This document shows positions 1 through 9,009 of a stretch of DNA of 64,000 bases, piece by piece; position 1 is the stretch's first letter, and the number at the start of each line of letters is the position of its first letter. Location of the stretch: the NCBI RefSeq assembly GCF_900074915.1, contig NZ_LT222319.1, forward strand, positions 1,237,001 through 1,301,000, read 5' to 3'. This stretch comes from Pseudomonas cerasi (GTDB taxonomy: Bacteria; Pseudomonadota; Gammaproteobacteria; Pseudomonadales; Pseudomonadaceae). Both the position numbers and the translations under genes were made by a program. A model generated the notes under the pieces. The model was not told the origin of the DNA, did no database searches, and worked only from the letters and a program-made list of their open reading frames with translations.

Positions 1-975
1 CAGTGAGGTCAGCTCATCGTGAAAAGCGATATAGGTCAGCTCTTCGGAAATACGCTCGCGTTCCTCCAGCCGGCTCTGTAACGCAAGCTTTTCCTCCCAC
101 TCCAGCCGAGCTCGCTGAGCCAGTTGCTGGGACTCCTTGCGCTCGGTGATATCGCGCTGCACGGATACCCAATGAGTGAACCAGCCCTTTTCGTTGGCCA
201 CCGGCACAATGCTCAGCTCGACCCAGAACTGGCTGCCATCCTTGCGGGTGTTGAGCAGTTCGACTTCAACCGGTCGCCAGTGACTGAGAGCCTCGCGAAT
301 AACGTCCAGCGTTGCCCGACTGGTGTCCTCACACTGCAGAATCCGTGGCGTGCGACCTATGACTTCGTCTTCCGTGAAACCGGTTATTGCCAGAAACGCA
401 GGGTTGCAATAGACGATACGCGGGCCGGGCAGATCGATGGGTTCCGCTTCGGTGATAAGAATCGCGTCATTGGCGTTGATGACAACCGATTCAAGCAAGC
501 GCAGGCGTTCGAACGAGGTGACCAGCGGGTTATTGGCTTCGGCATCACGTCCCGGTTGCAGGTAAGTACGAATATGAACAGCCTGGGCCTGCAGCGCATA
601 ACGTTGCGCTGCGCTCAGCACTGTTGCGTCATCGCTGTTGCTCAACAACATCGCGCCCAGCAACTCATGCCTGAAGCCACGAATCGCGACGTAGATCAGG
701 GTAGGCCCTGAGCCATTCGCTTCGATTGCCTTCGCCGGGCTGTCCTGACCGACCAGCACCACGTCTCCATACGATGAGATCATCCTTAACCATGCTTCGT
801 CCGCCTTGGTCTGGCTTTGACCAACGCTGACCAACTGCTCCCAGCCTGTAGCGCTGGATACCATCAGCAAAGCGGCGTTGCACGAGGCGGAATGAGCAGC
901 GGCCTGCAATACCTTGGCAACATCTTCAATATTCTTTGGTATGACGTGGTCGTGCTCATAGCCCTGAGAGTTCAT
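1..975 (-). CDS. PAS/GGDEF-type signalling protein, 5' part
   Basis: This frame is open from an ATG at 975 to the left edge (325 codons, no stop), so the gene is cut by the window. The first ~130 residues look like a GAF-type sensor region. A PAS domain follows, with IVYCNPAFLAITGF near residues 175-190 and the PAS/PAC tail VSVQRDITERK near 280. Next comes a charged, probably coiled linker (LEWEEKLALQSRLEERER), and then HDELTSL at the edge, the usual first motif of a GGDEF domain. I infer a cytoplasmic diguanylate cyclase, possibly with an EAL phosphodiesterase domain further left. The GGDEF and EAL active sites are outside the window, so the catalytic activity cannot be judged. Confidence 0.8.
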   Translation of the reverse strand, partial: MNSQGYEHDHVIPKNIEDVAKVLQAAAHSASCNAALLMVSSATGWEQLVSVGQSQTKADEAWLRMISSYGDVVLVGQDSPAKAIEANGSGPTLIYVAIRGFRHELLGAMLLSNSDDATVLSAAQRYALQAQAVHIRTYLQPGRDAEANNPLVTSFERLRLLESVVINANDAILITEAEPIDLPGPRIVYCNPAFLAITGFTEDEVIGRTPRILQCEDTSRATLDVIREALSHWRPVEVELLNTRKDGSQFWVELSIVPVANEKGWFTHWVSVQRDITERKESQQLAQRARLEWEEKLALQSRLEERERISEELTYIAFHDELTSL

Positions 976-1459
976 CGATCGCTATTCCTGAATGGCATGC
1001 ATGTATAGTCCGGATCCTGTTCGGCAGCGCATAAGCCGTGGACGCGTTCCGTGGACCTCTTCCAGCTGCGCTGAGAGATCGTCTGACGGGTTCAGCTGAT
1101 TTTTTTCAGCCAGCACCACGTACAGACTTGATGTTGCTAAAAGACGTTTGGTCGAAGCGACGAGTGACCTACTGGATAACGTACCCCTCAGTCAGCTGCG
1201 GATCGCACCTGCTGTTACGGCTCATGTTTAATACAGTGAGTTCTTGCTGATGCCTAAGTGCTATTACGCACTAATGTTTACGACAGGGCGGGTTTCAAAA
1301 GGTTGCATGGAAGAGTGGATGTCCGGATGGAGTGCTAGCCTTACTGCCGAGAGAGAGTGCAAGGCAGATAGTCGAAGTTGGCTTGTTTATATGAATGGCC
1401 CGTGCAGAGAAGTTGAGGGAGTCGTTCGCAGTCATACCCGTTGTGGCATTACGATGCTG
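976..1459. other. intergenic region, no gene recognised
   Basis: About 480 bases separate the start of the leftward signalling gene from the end of the leftward Nudix gene. Base composition is more AT-rich than in the flanking genes. The short frames that cross it show no recognisable protein. I see no tRNA, hrp box or strong terminator. The promoter of the signalling gene must lie in its left part. Confidence 0.5.
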
Positions 1460-1948
1460 CTAGCGCTGAGTTTTAAAGACACCCGCTTTCTCGAGTACTC
1501 TCACTAGGTTATCGGGCTTGATGATTTCCATTGTCGAGTTCAGTTCATTGGCGGACCACCAATGATGCTCTGTCATGACCTGAGTTTCCTGCAGCGTCCA
1601 TTCTGATCGAGAGACTATCTGACGCTCTGTGTGCACAACGTAATACCGCTCAACGGCGAGTACGGTTTCACCATCAGGGAGGAGCATCGGAAAACGTCTG
1701 TTGGCAACATGCCCGGCAATCGAATTGACCCTGATGCCGGTTTCTTCGCGCAGTTCACGCAGGGCGGCGGCCTCGAAAGTTTCGCCGTCCTCTACGCCCC
1801 CTCCAGGTGTTGCCCAATAATTGTCGCCGGCCAACGCCCCGGTTGTATGCTGAAATCTGAACAGCAGTACCCTCATCGACGGACTGACGATTAACAGGCG
1901 CGATGATTTGCGCTCACGCAATGGTTTGTCTGCCTTGAAATTGGGCAT
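1460..1948 (-). CDS. Nudix hydrolase
   Basis: This 162-residue protein carries a complete Nudix box (G-x5-E-x7-R-E-x2-E-E-x-G) near residues 50-72, beginning GGGVEDGETF and ending RELREETGI. It should therefore hydrolyse a nucleoside diphosphate linked to another moiety, using Mg2+ held by the box glutamates. Length and single-domain layout fit a small MutT-like housecleaning enzyme, and the substrate cannot be read from the sequence. The gene begins 6 bases after the GntR regulator's stop and is the last gene of the leftward operon, so it is probably co-transcribed. Whether it takes part in ureide metabolism or is only carried along is unknown. Confidence 0.88.
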   Translation of the reverse strand: MPNFKADKPLRERKSSRLLIVSPSMRVLLFRFQHTTGALAGDNYWATPGGGVEDGETFEAAALRELREETGIRVNSIAGHVANRRFPMLLPDGETVLAVERYYVVHTERQIVSRSEWTLQETQVMTEHHWWSANELNSTMEIIKPDNLVRVLEKAGVFKTQR

Positions 1949-1954
1949 GAAACC

Positions 1955-2641
1955 TCACGCCTCATACCGCCGTCGTGCATCACTGAGCATGGAAATCGTC
2001 AGTTTGCGTACTTCCAGTTTGCTGATCTCTACATGGGAGCGCAGCAGCAATAATGCTTCGTCGCGTTTGCGCGCCTGAAGGGCATTGAGGATTGCGGCGT
2101 GTTCGAGGTAGGTATGTTCGATACGGGCGCTTTTGAAGAAGTCCAGGCGGCGCACAATACGGATGCGCTCGGTCACTTCCTGATGGATGCGGGCCATTTC
2201 CAGGTTGCCTGACGCCGCCACCAGTTGGGTGTGAAACTGCTCATCGAGGTCGGCGACCACTTGCATGTCTATCTGCCAGCGGTCGCGATCGACCAACCAG
2301 TGCTGGCGCAGAATAGTGAGTTCCGGATGCACCTCGGCGGATGCACAAATGCGCTCGACCGCCGCGCACTCCAGCACGATGCGCAGATCGTAGAGTTGGT
2401 CGATCTGGTTGAAATCCAGAGGCTTGACTGACCAGCCACGTCGGAACTCGACGTCCAGGTAGCCTTCGCGCTGGAGGCGGTAGAGTGCGTCACGCACCGG
2501 TGTTCGCGAGACCTGATAACGGTCGGCCAGTTGGGTTTCGGTGAACCGGTCATAAGGCAGCAGGTAGAAGTCGAAAATCTCCTGCTTGAGCCGCCGATAG
2601 ACGTCTTCTGCCAGCGCGTTGGTGGTGTTCGGGGAATTCAA
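1955..2641 (-). CDS. GntR-family (FCD subfamily) transcriptional regulator
   Basis: This is a 228-residue regulator. The N-terminal winged helix covers about residues 8-75 (VYRRLKQEIFDFYLLPYDRFTETQLADRYQVSR region). A C-terminal all-helical FCD ligand-binding domain follows, with characteristic D and H residues around DEQFHTQLVAASGN. Its ATG overlaps the TGA of the AtzH-like gene (ATGA), placing it inside the ureide operon. I infer that it autoregulates that operon in response to a pathway metabolite. A TGTATACA palindrome next to the atzF start, more than 9 kb upstream in the same transcript, resembles operators of FCD regulators. No ligand can be proposed with confidence. Confidence 0.9.
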   Translation of the reverse strand: MNSPNTTNALAEDVYRRLKQEIFDFYLLPYDRFTETQLADRYQVSRTPVRDALYRLQREGYLDVEFRRGWSVKPLDFNQIDQLYDLRIVLECAAVERICASAEVHPELTILRQHWLVDRDRWQIDMQVVADLDEQFHTQLVAASGNLEMARIHQEVTERIRIVRRLDFFKSARIEHTYLEHAAILNALQARKRDEALLLLRSHVEISKLEVRKLTISMLSDARRRYEA

Positions 2642-3036
2642 GGGCGTGGCTCCAGGCTGCTCAGGTCAATGCTGACATGTGCAGCAACGACTTTCCAGCC
2701 GCCCTCCAGTCGCGCCCAAGTCTGCATCTGCCGACCGAGGCGCTGGGTGACGCCATCGTGAAACTCGGTACTGACCGTGGCGAAGTCTTCACCGAAGGTA
2801 CTCACCACGGTGCGCAGCAGCATGCGGCCCGGTCCGACCGGCTGGCACTGGCGCCGATAGCGCGCAATCGTGTCGGCGCCATGCAGGTTCTCCGCGACGC
2901 CGTAGCGGACGGTCTGTTCGGAATCCCAGAAATATGCATCCAGCGTGGTCAGTTCATTGGCCAGCAGGGCGCGTTCGTAGTCGTGAAAGGCGTGGGTCAC
3001 TTCAGCGACCACGTGAGGGAGGTTGATGTCCATCAA
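2638..3036 (-). CDS. AtzH-like / HpxZ family protein (NTF2 fold)
   Basis: This 132-residue protein resembles the small AtzH/HpxZ family (DUF3225, NTF2-like fold), with [20 protein letters not shown] and a C-terminal [17 protein letters not shown] strand pair. Family members occur with amidases in cyanuric-acid (AtzE/AtzG/AtzH) and oxalurate (Hpx) degradation, where they act as accessory or hydrolase subunits. Here no AtzE or AtzG is seen, so its partner could be one of the two isochorismatase-like hydrolases or AtzF. The start overlaps the stop of the upstream hydrolase gene, and the stop overlaps the GntR start, so translation is coupled on both sides. The family assignment is fairly firm, but the role is inference. 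Confidence 0.72.
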   Translation of the reverse strand: MMDINLPHVVAEVTHAFHDYERALLANELTTLDAYFWDSEQTVRYGVAENLHGADTIARYRRQCQPVGPGRMLLRTVVSTFGEDFATVSTEFHDGVTQRLGRQMQTWARLEGGWKVVAAHVSIDLSSLEPRP

Positions 3037-3710
3037 TGTGTACTCCTTGTCTGCAGCGCCTGCTCCAGGTCCGTCAGTGAGGCGACGCGACCAACAATCC
3101 CGCCTTGTGCGGTGATCATCTCCAGCGTGGCCCGTTTGAATGCGGGGAAGTAGCTTTCGGTCGCGTCCTCGATCAGCAGGCAGCGATAACCCCGGTCATT
3201 GGCTTCACGCATGCTGGTCTGCACGCAGACTTCGGTGGTGACGCCTGCAAAGATCAAATGGGTGATCCCGGCGTCGGTCAGCCGCGGCTGCAGATCCGTG
3301 GCGAAGAACATACCTTTGCCGGGTTTGTCGATGACCCACTCGCCAGCGAGCGGCGCCAGGGTGTCGATAATCTGATTGCCGGGTTCGCCGCGAATCAGGA
3401 TGCGTCCCATCGGGCCAGGATCGCCGATGCGCAGGCCCGGCGAGCCATGGTCACGTTTGGCTTGCGGGCAATCGGCAAGGTCCGGGCGGTGTGATTCGCG
3501 GGTATGGATCACCGCAATGCCTTCATCGCGGGCCAGCGTCAGCAGGCGTTGCACGGACGGTACGATGGCTTGTAACGGTGCGACGTCGTTGCCCAGTGCG
3601 GCACCAAAGCCGCCGGGTTCGAGAAAATCGCGCTGCATGTCGATGATCACCACAGCAGTCCGGGACGTGTCGAAGGCGAAGCTGTCAGGGCGCGCATTGA
3701 CCTTGATCAT
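3033..3710 (-). CDS. isochorismatase-like cysteine hydrolase (second paralogue)
   Basis: This 225-residue cysteine hydrolase belongs to the isochorismatase-like superfamily. The triad positions are visible as D24 ([10 protein letters not shown]), K129 (VIDKPGKG) and C162 ([14 protein letters not shown]). It is clearly related to the biuret hydrolase two genes upstream and shares the HTRE-HRPDL and GDPGP blocks. It differs around the pocket, with GMFFATDLQ against GSFCATDLE and TTEVC against TTDVC, so a different amide or ureide substrate is likely. Its ATG overlaps the stop of the ABC ATPase gene. Candidate substrates are inference only: guanylurea, N-formylurea or another biuret precursor. 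Confidence 0.87.
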   Translation of the reverse strand: MIKVNARPDSFAFDTSRTAVVIIDMQRDFLEPGGFGAALGNDVAPLQAIVPSVQRLLTLARDEGIAVIHTRESHRPDLADCPQAKRDHGSPGLRIGDPGPMGRILIRGEPGNQIIDTLAPLAGEWVIDKPGKGMFFATDLQPRLTDAGITHLIFAGVTTEVCVQTSMREANDRGYRCLLIEDATESYFPAFKRATLEMITAQGGIVGRVASLTDLEQALQTRSTH

Positions 3711-5248
3711 GCCGGTTGCCCCGCGAGATGCTCGGCACCGGCCATGTGTCGGCCCAGCTCGGTACGGTCAGCGTCCGCTGCACTGGTTTCAAACACCAGC
3801 TCGCCGTCGTGGATAACCACGATGCGGTCTGCCAGGCTCAGCAGTTCGTCGAGGTCCTCACTGAGCAGAAGGACCGCTGTGCTGCTGTTGCGAGCGTCGA
3901 TCAGGCGCTGGTGAATGAGCGCGACACTGGCGAAGTCCAGACCGAATACCGGGTTGGCGACGATCAGTACCGCGACGTCGTGGGTCAGCTCTCGGGCCAG
4001 TACAGCGCGCTGCACGTTGCCCCCTGACAAAGTGCCGATGGGCCGGTTCGGGTCGTTGGGCGATACCTGAAACTGCTCAATCAGGCTGCGTGCTTGCACA
4101 CCTGCGGCGCGACGATCCAGGCGCCAGCCCTGACGGCAGAGCGGCGGCTGGTCGAAATTGCGCAGGGCCAGGTTGTCAGCCACGCTGAACGTGCCGATGC
4201 AGGCGTTGCGCAGGGGCTCTTCGGGCAGGCTGAACACGCGCAGGCGTTGCATCTGTTCACGCCGCGCGTGGTAAGGCTGACCGTCGACCGCTATCTGCCC
4301 GGCGCTGAAGGCTCGCTGGCCGAGCAGCGCTTCGGTCAGTTCGCGTTGACCGTTGCCGGAGATGCCTGCAACTCCGACGATCTCACCCGGGTGAACGGCC
4401 AGAGACAGGTTTTTCACCGCCAGCGTGCCTTTGTCGCCAGGCACATCCAGGCCTGTCACCTGCAACTGCGGCGGACGAGCTGCCATCACCGGGCGCTCGG
4501 TGCTCACTCCGCGCACCTGTGCGTTGCCCATCATCCACGCTGCCATCTGTTGTGTGGTGGTGTCAGCCACTGCTGCACTGCCCACCCAGCGGCCTTTGCG
4601 CAAAACGGTGACGTCATCGGCGTAGGTGCTGACTTCGCGAAATTTGTGCGTGATCATCAAGACGGTCAGTTCGCCACGATGCGCCATCGCCTGCATCAGC
4701 CCCAGCACTTCGTCGGCTTCCTGCGGCGTGAGCACCGAGGTGGGTTCGTCGAGAATGACCAGTCGACGCTCCAGATACAGCTGTTTGAGGATTTCCAGTT
4801 TCTGCTTTTCGCCGGCCGCCAGGCTACTGACCGGACGATGGATGTCCAGCCGAAAAGGCATTTTTGCCATGAACGCTTCCAGACGCTGGTGCTCGCTGGC
4901 CCAGTCGATACGCCACGGCAGATCACCGCGCGACAGCACCAGGTTTTCCGCCACGCTCAGGCCCGGCGCGACGGTGAAGTGTTGATACACCATGCCGATC
5001 TGCAACTGATGAGAGTCGCGCGGGGTGCGAATCTCGTGTTCGCGGTTGTCGATCAGAATGCTGCCCGACTGCAGCGGGCTGTAGCCGATGATGCCTTTGA
5101 CCAGCGTACTCTTGCCGGCGCCGTTCTCGCCGAGCAGGGCGTGGACGGTGCCGGCGCGGACCTTGAAGGACACCTCGTCGAGTGCGCGAAACGCTCCGAA
5201 ATGCTTGCTGGCACCAATCGTCTCAAGGCTCGGGGCGCGCATGTTCAT
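3707..5248 (-). CDS. ABC importer ATPase, double-domain, BMP/sugar type
   Basis: This is a 513-residue tandem ATPase. The first domain has a canonical Walker A (GENGAGKST, about residue 39) and signature [11 protein letters not shown]. The second has the relaxed P-loop GISGNGQRE and signature [14 protein letters not shown], as in the RbsA/YufO (BMP-associated) group. It should power the importer formed with the two permeases and the BMP binding protein further up the operon. The open frame extends further upstream, but the ATG at 5248 overlaps the biuret hydrolase stop (ATGA) and gives the family's usual length, so I chose it. Nucleosides and related heterocycles are known cargoes of BMP-type importers. 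Here a ureide is more likely from context. Confidence 0.92.
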   Translation of the reverse strand: MNMRAPSLETIGASKHFGAFRALDEVSFKVRAGTVHALLGENGAGKSTLVKGIIGYSPLQSGSILIDNREHEIRTPRDSHQLQIGMVYQHFTVAPGLSVAENLVLSRGDLPWRIDWASEHQRLEAFMAKMPFRLDIHRPVSSLAAGEKQKLEILKQLYLERRLVILDEPTSVLTPQEADEVLGLMQAMAHRGELTVLMITHKFREVSTYADDVTVLRKGRWVGSAAVADTTTQQMAAWMMGNAQVRGVSTERPVMAARPPQLQVTGLDVPGDKGTLAVKNLSLAVHPGEIVGVAGISGNGQRELTEALLGQRAFSAGQIAVDGQPYHARREQMQRLRVFSLPEEPLRNACIGTFSVADNLALRNFDQPPLCRQGWRLDRRAAGVQARSLIEQFQVSPNDPNRPIGTLSGGNVQRAVLARELTHDVAVLIVANPVFGLDFASVALIHQRLIDARNSSTAVLLLSEDLDELLSLADRIVVIHDGELVFETSAADADRTELGRHMAGAEHLAGQPA

Positions 5249-5931
5249 GCTCCCAACAGGTCGCGAAGCATTGAGGAATGGCCGACTGCGCCGAACACGC
5301 CACCCTGCATTTTGACCATGCTCAGGGCCGCCGCATGATTGCCAGGGTCGGTCGCCCCGCAGCAGTCTTCCAGCAGCAGGCACTCGAAGCCACGGTCATT
5401 GGCTTCGCGCATGGTGGTGTGCACGCAGACGTCGGTGGTGATACCGGTCAGGATCAGATTGTCGATGCCGCGAGTGCGCAGAATCAGTTCCAGATCGGTG
5501 GCGCAAAAGGAGCCTTTGCCGGGCTTGTCGAGCACGATTTCGCCGGGCAGCGGTGCCAGCTCGTCGATGATTTCCCAGCCTGGCTCGCCACGTACCAGAA
5601 TCTTGCCGCAGGGACCTGGGTCGCCGATTCCCGCGCCGATGCGCTGCGAGCGCCAGCGTTTGTTGGCGGGCAAGTCGCTGAGGTCCGGGCGATGGCCTTC
5701 GCGGGTATGGATGATGGTGAAGCCCAGCGGGCGCATCGCCGCGAGCAACGCCTTGATCGGCTCGATGGGCGCTCGGGTCAGGGCCAGGTCGTAACCCATG
5801 CTGTCCACGTAGCCGCCGACGCCGCAGAAATCGGTCTGCATGTCGATCACGATCAAGGCTGTGTTGTGCGCATGCAATTGGCCGTTCCAGGGCCAGGGGT
5901 AGGGCGCCGATGCAATATGACGTTCGCTCAT
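5245..5931 (-). CDS. biuH: biuret hydrolase (biuret amidohydrolase)
   Basis: This 228-residue isochorismatase-like hydrolase should convert biuret to allophanate and ammonia. The triad is D30 (VIDMQTDF), K136 (DKPGKGSF) and C169 (GITTDVC). These sit exactly six residues earlier than D36, K142 and C175 of the characterised Rhizobium enzyme. Blocks such as [18 protein letters not shown] and [20 protein letters not shown] also closely match what I remember of it. I took the ATG at 5931, five bases after the amidase stop, over an upstream ATG at 6021 inside the amidase gene. Allophanate hydrolase, needed for the next step, is the first gene of the same operon. Confidence in the family is high, and in the exact substrate good but untested. 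Confidence 0.87.
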   Translation of the reverse strand: MSERHIASAPYPWPWNGQLHAHNTALIVIDMQTDFCGVGGYVDSMGYDLALTRAPIEPIKALLAAMRPLGFTIIHTREGHRPDLSDLPANKRWRSQRIGAGIGDPGPCGKILVRGEPGWEIIDELAPLPGEIVLDKPGKGSFCATDLELILRTRGIDNLILTGITTDVCVHTTMREANDRGFECLLLEDCCGATDPGNHAAALSMVKMQGGVFGAVGHSSMLRDLLGA

Positions 5932-5935
5932 GGCA

Positions 5936-6952
5936 TTACTCCTCCCAGTTGCTGGGGGTAGGTTTGAAGTCGCGCTCGGGGGCCGCGAACCCGCACGAGC
6001 TGCCATCGGTATGCACGACATCGTTTTCCCACGGCAGACGGTACTGGCCTGCGCTCAGATCGTGCATGTAGGTGTAGGGACAGTCGCGTGCGCCGCCCTT
6101 GACCGCCACATAGCCGCGATGCCCGAATTGATAGATGTTGTTCTCCACGCCCCAGTGCACACGGGCTTCGCGGACCAGGTCGGGGCGCAGTTCGCAGCAG
6201 ACGATTTCGTCGGCCCGGCCACCCCCTTCAGCCATGATCGTGCCGTCGAAGTCGACAAACATCGCTTCGCCCATGGAGTCGAACGTGCCGTCGGAGCCGC
6301 ACATGCAGACGCTTGCGGTCTGCATCAGGTTGGTGAAGGCGTTGCTCTGATTGGTGATCTTCCACGAGTGGCGGATCGGTGCGGTGTAACCCGCGGTGCG
6401 CAACATGATGTCGGCGCCCTTGTAGGCGCACTCGCGGGCCATTTCCGGGAACATGCCGTCATGGCAGATGATCAGCGCCAGCTTGCTGCCGCGCGGTCCG
6501 TCGCAGACCGGAATACCCAGATCGCCCGGCTCCCACGGTTCGACCGGCACCCACGGGTGCAGCTTGCGGTAGTACAGGCGGATGTCCCCGAGGTCATCGA
6601 CGATCAGGCCGCTGTTGAACGGGTTGCCGTGCGGGTTGGCTTCCATGATCGAGAAGCAGCCCCATATCCGGTGCGTCTTGCACGCCTCGCGCAGCGCAAG
6701 GACTTCCGGGCCGTCGAGGCTGCACATGATCTCCGGCGCCGTGCTCATCGACAGGCCGTGCAGCGAGTATTCGGGAAATACGATCAGGTCCATGCCCGGG
6801 TTGCTGCGTCGCGCTTTGGCAACCATGCCGACCACTTTCTGCGTCTGCGCCCACAGCGCCTCGCGCGTATGCGGATCGGGCAACGCTAGTTGCGCCAGGC
6901 CGATCACCACGCCCTTGGGCGACTTGTTCAAACCACCAAGACCACTGGCCAT
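5936..6952 (-). CDS. formamidase-like aliphatic amidase (nitrilase superfamily)
   Basis: This is a 338-residue carbon-nitrogen hydrolase of the AmiE/AmiF branch. The Glu-Lys-Cys triad is present as E61 (VFPEYS), the lysine of YRKLHPW near residue 133, and the cysteine of ICHDGMFPE near 167. The CHDGM context and the [11 protein letters not shown] block resemble formamidase (formamide to formate and ammonia) more than acetamidase. It lies between the permease and biuret hydrolase genes with 25- and 4-base gaps, so it is part of the ureide operon. A formamide- or short-amide-releasing step may therefore precede biuret, but this is inference. The symbol is left empty because AmiE-like specificity cannot be excluded. 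Confidence 0.85.
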   Translation of the reverse strand: MASGLGGLNKSPKGVVIGLAQLALPDPHTREALWAQTQKVVGMVAKARRSNPGMDLIVFPEYSLHGLSMSTAPEIMCSLDGPEVLALREACKTHRIWGCFSIMEANPHGNPFNSGLIVDDLGDIRLYYRKLHPWVPVEPWEPGDLGIPVCDGPRGSKLALIICHDGMFPEMARECAYKGADIMLRTAGYTAPIRHSWKITNQSNAFTNLMQTASVCMCGSDGTFDSMGEAMFVDFDGTIMAEGGGRADEIVCCELRPDLVREARVHWGVENNIYQFGHRGYVAVKGGARDCPYTYMHDLSAGQYRLPWENDVVHTDGSSCGFAAPERDFKPTPSNWEE

Positions 6953-6977
6953 GCAATGTCTCCTCGAAAAGATCAGT

Positions 6978-7898
6978 TCATCGCGTCAGGCTGAGTTCGC
7001 CCGGCGCGCCATTCAGAGTGCGACCACGGCGGCAGGTGGCGTACATCACCACCAGCGTCAGCGCATAAGGTGCTGCGGCAAACAGGTAGTAGCCGGCGCT
7101 GATACCGACCGCTTGCAGGGCCGGGCCGATGGCACCGGCAGCGCCGAACAGCAATGACGCCCACAGACACGCCAACGGGCGCCAGCGGGCAAAGATCACC
7201 AACGCCACGGCCATCAGTCCCTGACCGCTGGACAGCCCTTCGTTCCAGCTGCCGGGGTAGTAGAGCGACAGATAGGCACCGCCGATACCGGCCAGCCCAC
7301 CACCCACCGCAGTGGCCACAATGCGTACCTTGAGCGGTCGATAGCCCAGCGCCTGAGCGGTTTCAGCATGGTCGCCGACCAGACGCAGCATCAGCCCCCA
7401 GCGCGTGGTGCGCAGCCCCCAGTGCAGAACGAACGCCAGGGCTGCACCGACGAAGAACAGCACATTGATGTTCAGCGCCGAGCGCACGCGTTCTTCGCTG
7501 CTCCAGGCTCCCAGCGCCAGTGAAGGCAGCATGGGCGCCTGTGGCTGGATAAAGGCTTTGCCGAGAAAGAACGCCAGGCCGGTGCCGAGCAGAATCAGCG
7601 CGATGCCGAACGCGATGTCGTTGACCCTTGGCAACGAGCACGCCAGCCCATGCAGCAGGCCCAGCAGAATGCCGACCCCTGCAGCCGCGCCCACCCCCAG
7701 CCATGCCGATCCGCTCAGGCACGCGACGGCATATCCGGACATGGCGCCAGCCACCAGAATGCCCTCCAGCCCCAGGTTGATCCGGCCGCTCTTCTCGGTC
7801 AGGCATTCGCCCAGGCTGACGAACAGAAAAGGTGTGCCGACGCGGATAGCGCCGGCCAGCAGGGCGAGGAGAAAGGTAGTCAGGTCGATATCAGCCAT
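6978..7898 (-). CDS. ABC importer inner-membrane permease (BMP type, YufQ-like)
   Basis: This 306-residue hydrophobic protein has about eight to nine membrane segments and the branched-chain/ribose-type permease signature SGRINLGLEGILVAGAMSGY near residues 33-52. A second conserved loop, LRLVGDHAETAQALGYRPLKVRI, should contact the ATPase. It is the second permease of the BMP-type importer. Its ATG lies inside the end of the first permease gene (8-base overlap), which fits stoichiometric expression of a heterodimeric channel. The C-terminal tail is short and polar. Substrate is inferred to be biuret or a related ureide from the operon context only. Confidence 0.9.
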   Translation of the reverse strand: MADIDLTTFLLALLAGAIRVGTPFLFVSLGECLTEKSGRINLGLEGILVAGAMSGYAVACLSGSAWLGVGAAAGVGILLGLLHGLACSLPRVNDIAFGIALILLGTGLAFFLGKAFIQPQAPMLPSLALGAWSSEERVRSALNINVLFFVGAALAFVLHWGLRTTRWGLMLRLVGDHAETAQALGYRPLKVRIVATAVGGGLAGIGGAYLSLYYPGSWNEGLSSGQGLMAVALVIFARWRPLACLWASLLFGAAGAIGPALQAVGISAGYYLFAAAPYALTLVVMYATCRRGRTLNGAPGELSLTR

Positions 7899-9000
7899 GT
7901 TGCAGTGCTCCCTTGTCGAGTGACGCGGGCGACGCCGTCAGCCTGATCTTCCAGGCGGCGATACGCCCACCCAGGGCTTCCCAGAGCAGCAGATTGGTGA
8001 ACAGCAGACCTTCAAGAATCAGCGTGGTGGCGTCTGGCAGACCGAGTCGTCGTTGCAGCAATCCGCCACTGGCCTCCAGCCCGCCAAGCAGGATGGCGCA
8101 GACGATAATTGCCAGCGGATGATGGCGAGCGGCGAAAGCCACGAGGATGCCGCTGGTGCCATAGCCTGCGATCAGCGCGGCGTTGGCGCTGCCTTGCACT
8201 GCGGTGACCTCGAACATGCCGGCCAGACCCGCCGCCGCACCGCCCAGCAGGCAACTGAGCATGATCAGCCGGTCCACGGGCAAGCCGATCATCAGCGCGG
8301 TACGCACGTTGCCGCCGACCACGGCGAGGGCAAACCCCTTGACGCTGTGGCGCACCAGCACATACGCCAGCAGGCAGGCGACGACGCCCGCCACCAGTCC
8401 CCAGTGCACTTCGAAACTGTCGCTGATCGTGCCGATCATGTAGGCATCGTCCAGCGGCGGCGTCGAAGGCTTGTTCAGGCTTGCCGGGTCGCGCAGAGGG
8501 CCTTCCACCAACTGCCGGAACAGTGCCAGGGCGATGTACGAAAGCAGCAGGCTGCTGATCGTTTCATTGACCCCGCGACGCTGGCGCATCCAGCCACTCA
8601 GACCGATCCACAGTGCGCCCACGGTCATTGCCGCGACGGCCATGCAGGCAAGCATCAAACCGGCTGGCAGATGGCTGAGCCACAAGGGTGTCACGGCGGC
8701 AGCCAGGCCGCCCAGTACGAGCGCACCTTCACCGCCGATGATGATCAGCCCGGCTCGCGCGGGCAGGGCGACGCACAGCGCGGTCAGCATTAGCGGCGCG
8801 GCGCGTTGCAAGGTGTTTTCCAAGGCGAACCACGAGCCGAACGCGCCTTCGCCGACCAAGTGCAGCGCCTGCCAGGCAGGCTTGCCCTGAACCGCCAGAA
8901 ACAGCCCGAACAGCACGCACGAGGAAAACACCGCCAGCACTGTAGGCAACCCTGGCAACAGCGCGCTGGCCAGGCGGCGCAGACTTATCGATGAACTCAT
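7891..9000 (-). CDS. ABC importer inner-membrane permease (BMP type, YufP-like)
   Basis: This 369-residue integral membrane protein of the same importer has the motif ARAGLIIIGGEGALVLGG near residues 82-99 and the coupling-loop region VVGGNVRTALMIGLPVD near 225-241. The longer N-terminus and large loop around residues 165-200 are typical of the first permease in BMP operons. It begins nine bases after the stop of the binding-protein gene and overlaps the second permease gene at its 3' end. Together these genes encode a complete importer (binding protein, two permeases and the tandem ATPase). No feature is out of the ordinary for the family. Confidence 0.9.
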   Translation of the reverse strand: MSSSISLRRLASALLPGLPTVLAVFSSCVLFGLFLAVQGKPAWQALHLVGEGAFGSWFALENTLQRAAPLMLTALCVALPARAGLIIIGGEGALVLGGLAAAVTPLWLSHLPAGLMLACMAVAAMTVGALWIGLSGWMRQRRGVNETISSLLLSYIALALFRQLVEGPLRDPASLNKPSTPPLDDAYMIGTISDSFEVHWGLVAGVVACLLAYVLVRHSVKGFALAVVGGNVRTALMIGLPVDRLIMLSCLLGGAAAGLAGMFEVTAVQGSANAALIAGYGTSGILVAFAARHHPLAIIVCAILLGGLEASGGLLQRRLGLPDATTLILEGLLFTNLLLWEALGGRIAAWKIRLTASPASLDKGALQHG

Positions 9001-9009
9001 GAACGTTCC

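Noticed and set aside
4094..5338. 414-codon plus-strand open frame
   Set aside because: It is antisense to the ABC ATPase gene with its Walker motifs, and the translation is His/Gln/Arg-rich without any domain. Such mirror frames are common at high GC.
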